Source: JBBIIC01 sp037446725
GTDB taxonomy: Bacteria > Actinomycetota > Coriobacteriia > Anaerosomatales > SLCP01
Reading direction: 5' to 3'
Assembly: GCA_037446725.1 (NCBI GenBank)
Contig: JBBIIC010000015.1
Coordinates: 1 to 51,728 of the forward strand
DNA length: 51,728 nt
The notes beneath the pieces were generated by a model. The model was not told where the DNA came from. It saw only the letters and a program-made list of their open reading frames with translations, and ran no database searches. Each line of letters starts with the position of its first letter. Positions within the stretch are counted from its first letter, which is position 1. Shown here piece after piece: positions 25,410-33,581 of the stretch. The position numbers and the translations under genes were made by a program.

Positions 25410-28400
25410 GTTTCCCGCTCAACGACGGTCAGAGGGAGGCCGCCTTCACACTCGAGGGCCCGGTCCTGATCGCCGCGGGTGCCGGTACGGGAAAGACCCG
25501 AGCCCTCACTGAGCGCTTCGTCAACGCGGTCGTGCCGGGCAGGGTCGACGGATGGGAGGCAGCCGATGTCGACTCGGTGCTGACCATCACGTTCACCGAC
25601 AAGGCAGCCGGAGAACTCGCCGAGCGGATCAGGGGAGCTCTCAGGGGCGAGGGCCGGTCCCGCGAGGCGCGCGAGCTCGACGGCGCATGGATCTCGACGA
25701 TCCACGGCTTCTGCGCGCGCCTGTTGCGGCGACATGCCCTCGAAGCCGGGCTCGATCCGGGCTTCGCGGTCGCCGACGAGACCGAGGCCCGACAGCTGCG
25801 CGAGGAGGCCTTCGAGCACGCGGCGAGTGACGCGCACCGCTCCTCGGCAGCCGTGAGCGGGCTGTTCGCCCTCTACGGGTTCCAGTCGGTCTGGGAGGCC
25901 GTCGAGACGCTCACCCGCGAGTTGGAGACGCGGGGCCTGTCTCCGGCCGACGTGCTAGTCGAGCCCGAGCCCGACGTTGTGGCGCTGCTCGGCGAGGCAC
26001 GGCAGTTCTTCGCGTGGGCCGAGGCGGAGCTCACCGTTCACGAGTGCGTGCTGAAGGGTGCGGCGAACCATGCGGGTGCGTGCCGGACATTGCTCGAGCG
26101 GCTAGAGGAGCTCGACGCCTCGCAGGGCGGTGCCACCGACGTCGCCCTCGAGCTATGGCGTGCTCTTGCCGAGTACTCCGCGCGCGGCGGGTCGGGGGCA
26201 GCGATCAGGGACGTCTGCGACAGCCTCGCCGAGACCCGGGACCGACTCGTCGCGGAGGCCGTCTCGGCTCTCACGCAGGCGCCGGCCCGTGCGCTCGTCG
26301 AACTGGCCGAAGGGTATCTCGAAGCGCTGGCGTGCCTCAAGGCCGAGCGGGGCATCCTCGACTTCGCGGACCTGCAGCTGCACGCCGCCCGCCTCCTCGA
26401 GTCGCGACCGGACCTCAGGGAGCGCTATCGCCACGCGTTCCGGCTCGTGATGGTCGACGAGTTCCAGGACACCGACGAACTGCAGATGCGCATCGTCGCG
26501 GCGGTCGCGAAGGACAACCTGTGCACCGTGGGCGATGAGCGCCAGTCGATCTACCGGTTCCGCGGCGCCGACCTCGACGTCTACCGCCGACACCGCGCCG
26601 AGATGGCCGATGCCGGCGCACGCTCGGTCGAACTTGTCGAGAACTACCGCTCCCACCGGGACATCATCGGGTTTGTCAATCGCGTGTTCGGCAGTGAGCC
26701 GCTCTTCGGAGCCGGCCTGCTGCGCCTGGAGGCGCGACGTGCCGAGCCCGCTCCCGCGTTCCTGCCCCCGGACACGCCGCGGATCAGCGCCGACATCGTG
26801 CACGCCCCGGGACGGACTACGTCCGGCCCCTTCGCCACCGAGGCCGAGGCCGTCGCCGCCCGCATGAGCGAGCTGCGCGATGCGGGTGTGAGCGCCGGCG
26901 ACATGGTGGTGCTGGTGCGGCGCTACGCGAGCGCCGACCCGATCGCCGCGGCGCTCAGGCGCGCGGGATTCCCTGTCCTTGTTGTCGGAGGGCGGCAGTT
27001 CCTCGAACTGCCCGAGGTGGCGATGGTACGCGCGCTCTGCCGGGTCATCGCCAACCCCCTGGACGACGGAGCGCTTGCCCGACTGCTGCTGTCCGCCTTC
27101 TCCGCCGTGAGCGACGACGGCGTCTGGATGCTGCGCAACGCCGAGGGTGCGGCGCAGGCGGGGCGCCATCTGTGGGATGCGCTCGCAGTCGCGGAATCGC
27201 TGCTCGACCCGGGTGATGCGGAGGCGGCCGTCGCGGTGCGCGACGCGGTCACCCGCGCGCGCGAGCGCGCCGGAGCGCTGCCGCTCGGCGAGGTGCTCAT
27301 GCGGGCGATCGAAGAGTCCGAAGCCGACCTGGTCCTTCTGAGCAGAGGAGACGAGGGACTCCAGGCGTTCGCCAACGTTCTGCGATTCGTCCGCAAGGCC
27401 GACGATTTCGAGCGGGCAGGTGGCGCGGGGGCCGCGGCGTTCATGGCCCGTGTCGACGCGGAGGAGCGGTTCGGAGGCCGGGACACGCCGTCCGCAGTGA
27501 CCGACGACGGCTCTCCGGCAGTGCGCATCATGAGCGTGCACGCGTCCAAGGGGCTTGAGTTCCCGGTCGTCGTGCTGCCGATGCTCGGCGAGAGCGGACG
27601 CCCCGACGCCGGGGTGCTGCGCACGCGACCGCGCGGGGGTCGGCTCGAGATCGCGCTCTCGCTGCCGTCCGCATGGGGAGGCAAGGCCGAACAGCGTCGC
27701 GGCAGGTGGTTCCGGGAGATGCAGGACTCCGAGGCACGAGCCCGATCCGACGAGGCCGAGCGGTTGTTGTACGTCGCGTGCACCCGGGCGCGCGAGGCGC
27801 TCGTGCTGAGCGGTGCGGCGAACCTCGAGAGGGCCCCCGGGGACGGTGCGGCATCGGGTCTCGGCCTGCTGAGGAGCGCGTTGGGGAGCACCCTCGCCGC
27901 CGGAGCAGGGACCGATGAGATGAGGACGCTGGAGGACGGCACACGGATCGCCGTGCGCATTCACGAGGTCGTCGACGAGCCGGGGGGCCTCGCCGGGGTG
28001 CCCTCCAGCGAGCACGTCGATCAGCGCCCGGTCGAGCCAGGTGCGCCCGGAGCGGGAAGGGTCCATGCGGACAGTGGCGCGCGACCGGTAGCGACCGGCG
28101 CGGACCCCGTGCGGCCCGAGCGGCTCTCCTACAGCGACATCAGTCTGTTCGAGGCGTGTCCGCTCAGGTACTGGGCGCAGAGCGTCGCGCGGCTGGGCGA
28201 GATCGGGCGGTCCGCCGAGTCGGACCCGATGCGTCTCGGCTCCGCACTCCATGCCGTGCTCCAGCTAGGAACTGCCGGATCGGGACGGTCCGGGCTCGAA
28301 CGCGTTGAGGCGATCGCACGCTACCACGGTCTCGGAGAGCATGACCACGAACGCCTCGCGGCAGCCGCGGAACGCTACGGGCGCTCGTCGACCGCGCGTG

Positions 28401-28879
28401 CGCTCTCTGCGCACCAGGTGGTGCGCAGAGAGCATCCGTTCGCCGTGAGGATTCGAAGGGGCGCCCACGAGTTCGATCTCGTGGGCGCGATGGACGCCTA
28501 CGGGCGGACGGGAGAAGAGGGACTCGTCGTCGACTACAAGTCCGGAGCCTCCGATGCCTCCGCGGACGAACTGCGCGCGCGCTACGAGACGCAGGCCGAG
28601 TGCTACGGGTACGCGGCGCTGAAGGATGGGTGTCGCAGGGTGCGTGTCGTGTTCGTGCGTCCCGAGGTCGCGGGCACGGACGGCGAGCCCGAGCACGTCA
28701 CCTTCGAGTTCTCGGCCCGGGACGCCGAGCGCATCGAGGCGGGCCTGATCAGCGTCTACGAGGACATCTCCGGCGCCCCCTACAGGCCCCTGAGCGCATG
28801 GGACGAGACCGTCTGCGGGGGTTGTCGCATTTCGGGCTCGCTCTGTCCCCTCACGCCTCCGGGGCGTGGCGCTGGCTGA
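25406..28879 (+). CDS. addA: AddA-like UvrD/RecB helicase-nuclease subunit
   Basis: About 1157 residues. SF1 helicase motifs in order: AGAGTGKTRAL (I), TFTDKAAGEL (Ia), STIHGFCARLLR, MVDEFQDTD (II), DERQSIYRFRGAD (III), ENYRS (IV), VHASKGLEFPVV (V) and LLYVACTRAREAL (VI). The C-terminal RecB-like nuclease has EFDLVGAMDA and VVDYKSGA. The ATG at 25406 is chosen because it overlaps the addB stop and starts just before the first helicase motif; a longer frame runs back into addB. Two perfect inverted repeats lie in the nuclease-domain region. Its end overlaps rlmN convergently by 29 bases. Confidence 0.93.
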   Translation: MSFPLNDGQREAAFTLEGPVLIAAGAGTGKTRALTERFVNAVVPGRVDGWEAADVDSVLTITFTDKAAGELAERIRGALRGEGRSREARELDGAWISTIHGFCARLLRRHALEAGLDPGFAVADETEARQLREEAFEHAASDAHRSSAAVSGLFALYGFQSVWEAVETLTRELETRGLSPADVLVEPEPDVVALLGEARQFFAWAEAELTVHECVLKGAANHAGACRTLLERLEELDASQGGATDVALELWRALAEYSARGGSGAAIRDVCDSLAETRDRLVAEAVSALTQAPARALVELAEGYLEALACLKAERGILDFADLQLHAARLLESRPDLRERYRHAFRLVMVDEFQDTDELQMRIVAAVAKDNLCTVGDERQSIYRFRGADLDVYRRHRAEMADAGARSVELVENYRSHRDIIGFVNRVFGSEPLFGAGLLRLEARRAEPAPAFLPPDTPRISADIVHAPGRTTSGPFATEAEAVAARMSELRDAGVSAGDMVVLVRRYASADPIAAALRRAGFPVLVVGGRQFLELPEVAMVRALCRVIANPLDDGALARLLLSAFSAVSDDGVWMLRNAEGAAQAGRHLWDALAVAESLLDPGDAEAAVAVRDAVTRARERAGALPLGEVLMRAIEESEADLVLLSRGDEGLQAFANVLRFVRKADDFERAGGAGAAAFMARVDAEERFGGRDTPSAVTDDGSPAVRIMSVHASKGLEFPVVVLPMLGESGRPDAGVLRTRPRGGRLEIALSLPSAWGGKAEQRRGRWFREMQDSEARARSDEAERLLYVACTRAREALVLSGAANLERAPGDGAASGLGLLRSALGSTLAAGAGTDEMRTLEDGTRIAVRIHEVVDEPGGLAGVPSSEHVDQRPVEPGAPGAGRVHADSGARPVATGADPVRPERLSYSDISLFEACPLRYWAQSVARLGEIGRSAESDPMRLGSALHAVLQLGTAGSGRSGLERVEAIARYHGLGEHDHERLAAAAERYGRSSTARALSAHQVVRREHPFAVRIRRGAHEFDLVGAMDAYGRTGEEGLVVDYKSGASDASADELRARYETQAECYGYAALKDGCRRVRVVFVRPEVAGTDGEPEHVTFEFSARDAERIEAGLISVYEDISGAPYRPLSAWDETVCGGCRISGSLCPLTPPGRGAG
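28402..28433. repeat. 14-bp perfect inverted repeat with 4-base loop inside addA
   Basis: GCTCTCTGCGCACC and its exact reverse complement are separated by AGGT. It lies in the addA coding sequence just before the nuclease motifs (residues RALSAHQVVRRE). A 14-bp perfect stem with a tetraloop is far beyond what codon use requires. Confidence 0.85.
28461..28488. repeat. 11-bp perfect inverted repeat with 6-base loop inside addA
   Basis: GCGCCCACGAG and its exact reverse complement flank TTCGAT. It starts 28 bases after the previous inverted repeat, and encodes the start of the nuclease core (AHEFDLVGAMD). Confidence 0.85.
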
Positions 28880-29900
28880 GCTGGCCGCACGCGGCTTCGA
28901 TGTCCACGCCGCGCTCGGTCCGGACGGTCGCCTCGACACCCGCCGCCGTGAGCCCGCGTAGGAAGGCGTCGACCCGCCCGGCGGCCGGACGCTCGTGCGC
29001 TTGGGTCGCCGTCGGGTTCACCGGGATGAGGTTCACGTGACACAACAGCCCGGTGCACCAACCGATGAGGGCCTCGAGCTCGGCCGCCGAGTCGTTGACC
29101 CCTTCTACCAGCGCGTACTCGAGCGTCGGGCGACGACCGGTGCGTTGCGCGTAGTGCACGAGCGCCTCGCGCAGCCGGGGCAGGCGCTGGGTGCGCAGCG
29201 AGGGCATGAGGCGATCGCGTGTCGCCTGCACGGCCGAGTGCACTGACACGGCCAGCGTGAACTGCTCGGACTCGGTTGCGAGCCGCTCGATGCCCGCGAT
29301 GATGCCGCACGTCGACACGGTGAGATGGCGCGCGCCGATCCCGAGGGCGTCGGGGTCGTTCATGAGGCGCAGGCCGCCGAGGGTCGCCTCGTAGTTGGCG
29401 AACGGTTCTCCCTGGCCCATCGCGACCGCGTTGGTGACGCGGAAGCCGAAGTCCTCGCCGACGAGCCGCACCTGGTCGGCCATCTCCCCCGGTCCGAGGT
29501 TGCGAACAAGCCCGCCCTCGCCGGTAGCGCAGAACGAGCATCCCATCGCGCACCCGGCCTGGGTGGAGAAGCACACTGTCAGACGGTCTGCGGCGGGCAG
29601 CCCGACGCTCTCCACAGTCACACCGTCGGCCAGACGCCACAGGTAGCGCCGCGTGTCGTCGAGCCGGGAGACCTCACGCGCCGCGAGTTGTGGCCGAGAC
29701 AGAGGAAGCCGCTCCGCGAGCATCGCTCGCAAAGCGGCCGGGAGGTCGGTCATCTCATCGTATGACGTGACGCCGCGTTGGTAGAGCCAGCGCACGATCT
29801 GTCCGGTCCGGTAGCCCGCCTCGCCCGCCCCGGCGAGCCAGCGGGCCAGGCCGTCGCGGTCGAGCGCGGCAACCCCGATCGACCCAGGGCCGGCCGGCAC
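28851..29900 (-). CDS. rlmN: 23S rRNA/tRNA m2A methyltransferase RlmN (radical SAM)
   Basis: About 349 residues. The radical-SAM cysteine motif CAMGCSFCATG (CX3CX2C) lies near residue 116. The N-terminus has the accessory HhH-like domain with YRTGQIVRWLYQRG. The C-terminal segment DIEAACGQL carries the resolving cysteine that forms the methyl-transfer adduct. It methylates A2503 of 23S rRNA and A37 of some tRNAs. GTG start at 29900, two bases after the rubrerythrin stop, so the two genes are cotranscribed. A weak RBS suggests dependence on upstream translation. Confidence 0.95.
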   Translation of the reverse strand: MPAGPGSIGVAALDRDGLARWLAGAGEAGYRTGQIVRWLYQRGVTSYDEMTDLPAALRAMLAERLPLSRPQLAAREVSRLDDTRRYLWRLADGVTVESVGLPAADRLTVCFSTQAGCAMGCSFCATGEGGLVRNLGPGEMADQVRLVGEDFGFRVTNAVAMGQGEPFANYEATLGGLRLMNDPDALGIGARHLTVSTCGIIAGIERLATESEQFTLAVSVHSAVQATRDRLMPSLRTQRLPRLREALVHYAQRTGRRPTLEYALVEGVNDSAAELEALIGWCTGLLCHVNLIPVNPTATQAHERPAAGRVDAFLRGLTAAGVEATVRTERGVDIEAACGQLSQRHAPEA

Positions 29901-29902
29901 GG

Positions 29903-30409
29903 CTACTCGCCGAGATCCTCTGCGGCGTCCTTGTACTCCTCGCGGTGCTCCTTCTCGAAGCGGCCCACCGAGCGGAAGTAGAAGGCGATGTCCGCGAAGC
30001 CCTCCCCCTCGGCTATCTGCGCGAACCCGGGGTACATGCTCTCGTACTCGTAGTCCTCGCCCGCGATGGCCTTGCCGAGGTTGTCGGCGGTCGGGCCGAA
30101 CCCGCCCATGTACGCGAGGTGCCCGAGGGCGTGCGCGGTCTCCTCCTCGCGGGCCCGGTCGAAGGCGGCTTTCGCCTGCGCGCGACCCTCGAGCTCGGCA
30201 ATGCGCGAGAACAGCGTGTACATCCGGTTGGCCTGGGACTCTCCCGCGAACGCGGCCCTGAGGTTCTCGAGCGTCCTGGTTCCGGAGAGGTCGCCGGGGC
30301 CGTCATACGGGACGAACATCTTCTGCGAGGCGCCGCACACCGGGCAGACCTCGGGCGCGGGGCCGACGTGGTAGTACCCACAGCTCTTGCAGCGGAACTG
30401 CTCCACCAT
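29903..30409 (-). CDS. Rubrerythrin with N-terminal rubredoxin domain (reverse rubrerythrin)
   Basis: About 168 residues. An N-terminal rubredoxin-like domain has two CxxC-type pairs (FRCKSCGYYH and EVCPVCGAS) that bind one iron. The rest is a four-helix di-iron domain with ENLRAAFAGESQANRMY, EEETAHALGHL and the later EKEHREEYKD. Classical rubrerythrin has the opposite order. Such proteins reduce H2O2 in anaerobes. Start ATG at 30409 with GGAAGGAG eight bases upstream. A minus-strand -10-like TATAAA is at 30460-30465. Divergent from the multihaem cytochrome gene. Confidence 0.93.
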   Translation of the reverse strand: MVEQFRCKSCGYYHVGPAPEVCPVCGASQKMFVPYDGPGDLSGTRTLENLRAAFAGESQANRMYTLFSRIAELEGRAQAKAAFDRAREEETAHALGHLAYMGGFGPTADNLGKAIAGEDYEYESMYPGFAQIAEGEGFADIAFYFRSVGRFEKEHREEYKDAAEDLGE

Positions 30410-30567
30410 CTTCTGACTCCTTCCGATCGCAGATCATCGGTCGAACACGTTGTAACGGGTTTATATCCAAACCCACCGCGGACACACGGTCATCGTGCGC
30501 ATCACTCATAACCGCTATGGAGTATTATCTGTTCCACGAGAAGCCTACTGCCTGGGAGGGACTCACG

Positions 30568-31917
30568 ATGAAGGCTGGATCGATGCGCGCGCTTGCCGGA
30601 GCGCTCGCGCTGCTCTTCGCCACCGCTGGGATCGCCGTCGCCGAGTTGCCGCCCTACCCTGCGGATCTGTTCTTGCCGTCGAACTCGTGCGGCTGCCACG
30701 GCGGCCTGGTGGCCCAGTGGTCGAGGTCGATGCACGCCCAGGCGCTGACCGACCCGCTCTATCTCTACAAACTCGAGAAAGCCAATGCGGAGACCGGCGG
30801 CGATGTCGGGCCGTTCTGCGAGACGTGTCACGGGCCCATCGCGGCGATGGCGGGCGAGCTGGAGACCCGCGAGTTCTCGCCGGTCAGCGCCGAGAGCATC
30901 ACCTGCGACCTGTGTCACCAGATGACCGGACGCCAGGAGGGCAGGATCGGCAACACGTCGATCGTCGTGCGACCCGACGGCGTCCGGCGTGCCCAGTTCG
31001 ACGACTCGGTCTCGCCCTTCCATGAGACCGCGTACTCCGAGTTCCACACGAAAGCCGAGTTCTGCGGCACGTGTCACAACGTCTTCCATCCGGCCAACGG
31101 GCTGAAGCTGGAGGGCACCTACGACGAGTGGCTCGCCGGCCCCTACGCCGCCGAAGGGATCCAGTGCCAGGACTGCCACATGACCCCGGGGCCGGGCGTG
31201 ACCAAACCGAACCCCGGGAGAGCCGCGGCGGGCGGCCCGGAGCGGCCCCACATCTATACGATGACCTTCGCCGGAGGCAACGTGGCGCTCGGCGATGCCG
31301 CTCTTGCCGAGGAGCGCCTGAAGGCAGCGGCCAAGGTGGAGCTGGAGGCCGAGGAGATCGTGGCCGGCGGTGAGACCGCCGCTGCGGTCGTGCGCATCAC
31401 CAACATCGGTGCCGGCCACTACCTGCCCACCGGCCTGACCGACTTCCGGCGTATGTGGCTCGAGGTCACCGCGACCGGGCCTGACGGGGTCGAGACCGAA
31501 GTGGGCCGCCGTGAGTTCATCACCGTGTTCGAGGACGCGGAGGGCAACTCCCCGGCCGATGTGTGGAACGCGGTGGCGGTCAAGAGCGACGACCGTATCC
31601 CGCCCCGCGAGTCCGTCGAGGACGTGTGGGACGTGACCATGCCCGAGTCCGGCCCGGTGACGCTCAAGGCGGCCCTCTACTACCGCTCGTGCACCGAGGA
31701 GGTTGCCGAGGCTGCCGGCGTCGAGGTGCCCACGACGACGATGGCCTCAGTCACCAAGGTCGTCTACACCTCGCAGGAGGAAGCCGCAGCCGCAGCCCGG
31801 GCCGTGCCGGGTGACGACTCCGGGAGCGCCCTGCTTCTGGGCATACTGGCCGTCGGTCTTGCCGTGATCGTCGCTACCATCATCTACTTCCGGGTGCGCT
31901 CGCGTCGCGTCGCGTAG
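30568..31917 (+). CDS. Membrane-anchored multihaem cytochrome c (cytochrome c554-like)
   Basis: About 449 residues. A signal peptide (residues 1-25, ending GIAVA) precedes the exported part. Four CXXCH haem motifs are present: CETCH (84-88), CDLCH (113-117), CGTCH (166-170) and CQDCH (200-204). A fifth site is CGCH (41-44), followed by WSRSMHAQA, which is the place where cytochrome c554-like proteins have a normal CXXCH and a distal histidine. Residues about 250-400 are a beta-rich non-haem region, then one helix (ALLLGILAVGLAVIVATIIYF) and a basic tail. Probably an electron carrier or oxidoreductase outside the membrane; partner unknown. ATG at 30568 with GGGAGGG upstream and a -10 TATTAT at 30523-30528. 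Confidence 0.85.
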   Translation: MKAGSMRALAGALALLFATAGIAVAELPPYPADLFLPSNSCGCHGGLVAQWSRSMHAQALTDPLYLYKLEKANAETGGDVGPFCETCHGPIAAMAGELETREFSPVSAESITCDLCHQMTGRQEGRIGNTSIVVRPDGVRRAQFDDSVSPFHETAYSEFHTKAEFCGTCHNVFHPANGLKLEGTYDEWLAGPYAAEGIQCQDCHMTPGPGVTKPNPGRAAAGGPERPHIYTMTFAGGNVALGDAALAEERLKAAAKVELEAEEIVAGGETAAAVVRITNIGAGHYLPTGLTDFRRMWLEVTATGPDGVETEVGRREFITVFEDAEGNSPADVWNAVAVKSDDRIPPRESVEDVWDVTMPESGPVTLKAALYYRSCTEEVAEAAGVEVPTTTMASVTKVVYTSQEEAAAAARAVPGDDSGSALLLGILAVGLAVIVATIIYFRVRSRRVA

Positions 31918-31939
31918 CCGGGCGTCCCGCCAGAGGTAT

Positions 31940-31984
31940 CGAATCACGAAGGCCCCCGTCACAGACGGGGGCCTTCGTGATTCG
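31940..31984. terminator. Strong bidirectional terminator hairpin
   Basis: A perfect 20-bp stem with a five-base loop CACAG, 22 bases after the cytochrome gene and 28 bases beyond the htrA stop. It can serve both convergent genes. T-rich tracts are short, so termination would rely on the long stem. Confidence 0.85.
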
Positions 31985-32011
31985 CGTAGCGGCCGGCGCA
32001 GGCACCCAGTG

Positions 32012-33424
32012 CTACTGGTCCTCGTCCGGGGTGGTTCCCTGTCCGGGCATCTTGAGGTCGGCAGGTTTCACGCCCACCTCCATCTCGACCTCGATCGTCT
32101 CGCCGCCACGCCAGACACCGAGCGTCACGGTGTCGCCGATGTCCTGCCTGCGCACCTGCACCAGCAGGTCATCCATGGAGCGGATCGGGGCGCCGTTCAG
32201 CGACACGATGACGTCACCGGTCTTGAGCCCGGCCGCCTCAGCCTTGGTGCCGAGGATAGGCTCGACGACGAAGGCGCCCTCGTCCGCGCCGAGGCCCTCC
32301 TCCTCAATCAGCTCGGGGGTCACGTCCTGGCCCACGATTCCGAGGAACGGCGTTTCGGCCGCGCCGGACTCGATGAGCTGATCGGCAACGCGGATGACCG
32401 TGGTGACCGGGACCGCGAAGCCGATGCCGCCGCTTGCACCAGTATCCGTGTAGATGGCGGTGTTGATGCCGACCAGCTTGCCGGTGCGGTCGACGAGGGC
32501 ACCGCCCGAGTTGCCGGGGTTTATGGCGGCGTCCGTCTGGATGACGTCGACGAGAGGATAGACGTTGGGGTTCGTCGTGCTGGCGCCGGGCAGCGAGCGG
32601 CCGATGGCCGAGATCACGCCCGACGTTACCGAGTGGGAGAGGCCGAACGGCGAGCCGATCGCGGTGACCGACTGTCCGACGACGATGTCCTCAGATCCCG
32701 AGAGCTCGATGAGGGGCAACTCGGCGTCGACGCGCACCACCGCGATGTCGGATTCCTCATCGAGGCCCACGAGCTCGGCACGAAGTCGCTCACGGTCGGT
32801 CCCCGTCACGAAGATGTCCTCGGCGGACTTGACCACGTGGGCATTCGTGACGATGTAGGTTCCGGCGCCCTCGGTGGCGCGGTAGGCAACACCCGAACCA
32901 TTGCCACGCATGGGTACCCCGGGGTGACCCTGCGGCAGACCGCCCTCTCCCTCTTCAGAGACCTCGGAGGCGGATACGTCGATGTTGACGACGCTCGGCA
33001 GCGCAGCGGCCGCCGCCGCGACCACGGGTTCGTCGGTCTCGGGCGGCAGCACCTTCACGACCGAGGAGGAGCCACCACGTGACTGGGTGGCGAGCCAGGC
33101 GCCGGCAAACCCGCCGACGCCGCCGGCGATGGCGCCAACGAACAGCGCAACCGCGACCGAGATCGCCACGACGGCGCCCGCGGAGAGACTATGACGCTGC
33201 CCGGGTGCGGCGGTCGGCTCGGCCGCGCGGGGGGCCACCGGCGCGATCGGTGGAGTGGGTGCTGCCGGCGATGGGGCAGGCGCGGGGGGCTCCACGGGGG
33301 GAGCGATGCCTGCGGCAGGACCCGGCCCGGACTGCGGCTCGGGGGCTGGCGGACGGGTCTCCTGGGCGGGGGATGCGGACGAGATGTGCTCGTGCTCAGG
33401 GTTCTCGGGCAGTTCGGAGCTCAT
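32012..33424 (-). CDS. HtrA/DegP-like S1C serine protease with PDZ domain
   Basis: About 470 residues. Residues 1-75 are a cytosolic Pro/Ala/Glu-rich tail, then a membrane helix (GAVVAISVAVALFVGAIAGG). The trypsin-like domain shows the catalytic triad: His in IVTNAHVVKS, Asp in EESDIAVVRVD and Ser in NPGNSGGALVD. A C-terminal PDZ domain begins about residue 370 (AAGLKTGDVIVSLNGAPI). It is extracytoplasmic and membrane-tethered, expected to degrade damaged envelope proteins. Minus strand, with AGAGGTGG before the ATG. It faces the cytochrome gene convergently. Confidence 0.93.
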   Translation of the reverse strand: MSSELPENPEHEHISSASPAQETRPPAPEPQSGPGPAAGIAPPVEPPAPAPSPAAPTPPIAPVAPRAAEPTAAPGQRHSLSAGAVVAISVAVALFVGAIAGGVGGFAGAWLATQSRGGSSSVVKVLPPETDEPVVAAAAAALPSVVNIDVSASEVSEEGEGGLPQGHPGVPMRGNGSGVAYRATEGAGTYIVTNAHVVKSAEDIFVTGTDRERLRAELVGLDEESDIAVVRVDAELPLIELSGSEDIVVGQSVTAIGSPFGLSHSVTSGVISAIGRSLPGASTTNPNVYPLVDVIQTDAAINPGNSGGALVDRTGKLVGINTAIYTDTGASGGIGFAVPVTTVIRVADQLIESGAAETPFLGIVGQDVTPELIEEEGLGADEGAFVVEPILGTKAEAAGLKTGDVIVSLNGAPIRSMDDLLVQVRRQDIGDTVTLGVWRGGETIEVEMEVGVKPADLKMPGQGTTPDEDQ

Positions 33425-33581
33425 GTTCCACCTCTATTGACTCGGCCCCTCGACAGGGGCGTCCGTTGTGTCTGGTGCGCCAGATCGGGAGATGCAGATT
33501 CTATGCCCGCATCGTCCTGTGTCGTTCGCAGGTGTGGGAAACTTGCACGAAAGAACCACACCGGAACCTGGGGACGGACTG

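Noticed and set aside
26153..28252. 699-codon minus-strand frame inside addA
   Set aside because: Opposite strand of clear helicase motifs; a GC-driven open frame.
22599..28879. addB-addA as a novel defence pair
   Set aside because: All motifs and cysteines match AddAB-type double-strand-break repair; no additional defence domain is present.
30529..30544. parS-like TGTTCCACGAGAAGCC upstream of the cytochrome gene
   Set aside because: Three mismatches from consensus, including in the central CACGTG core; probably chance.
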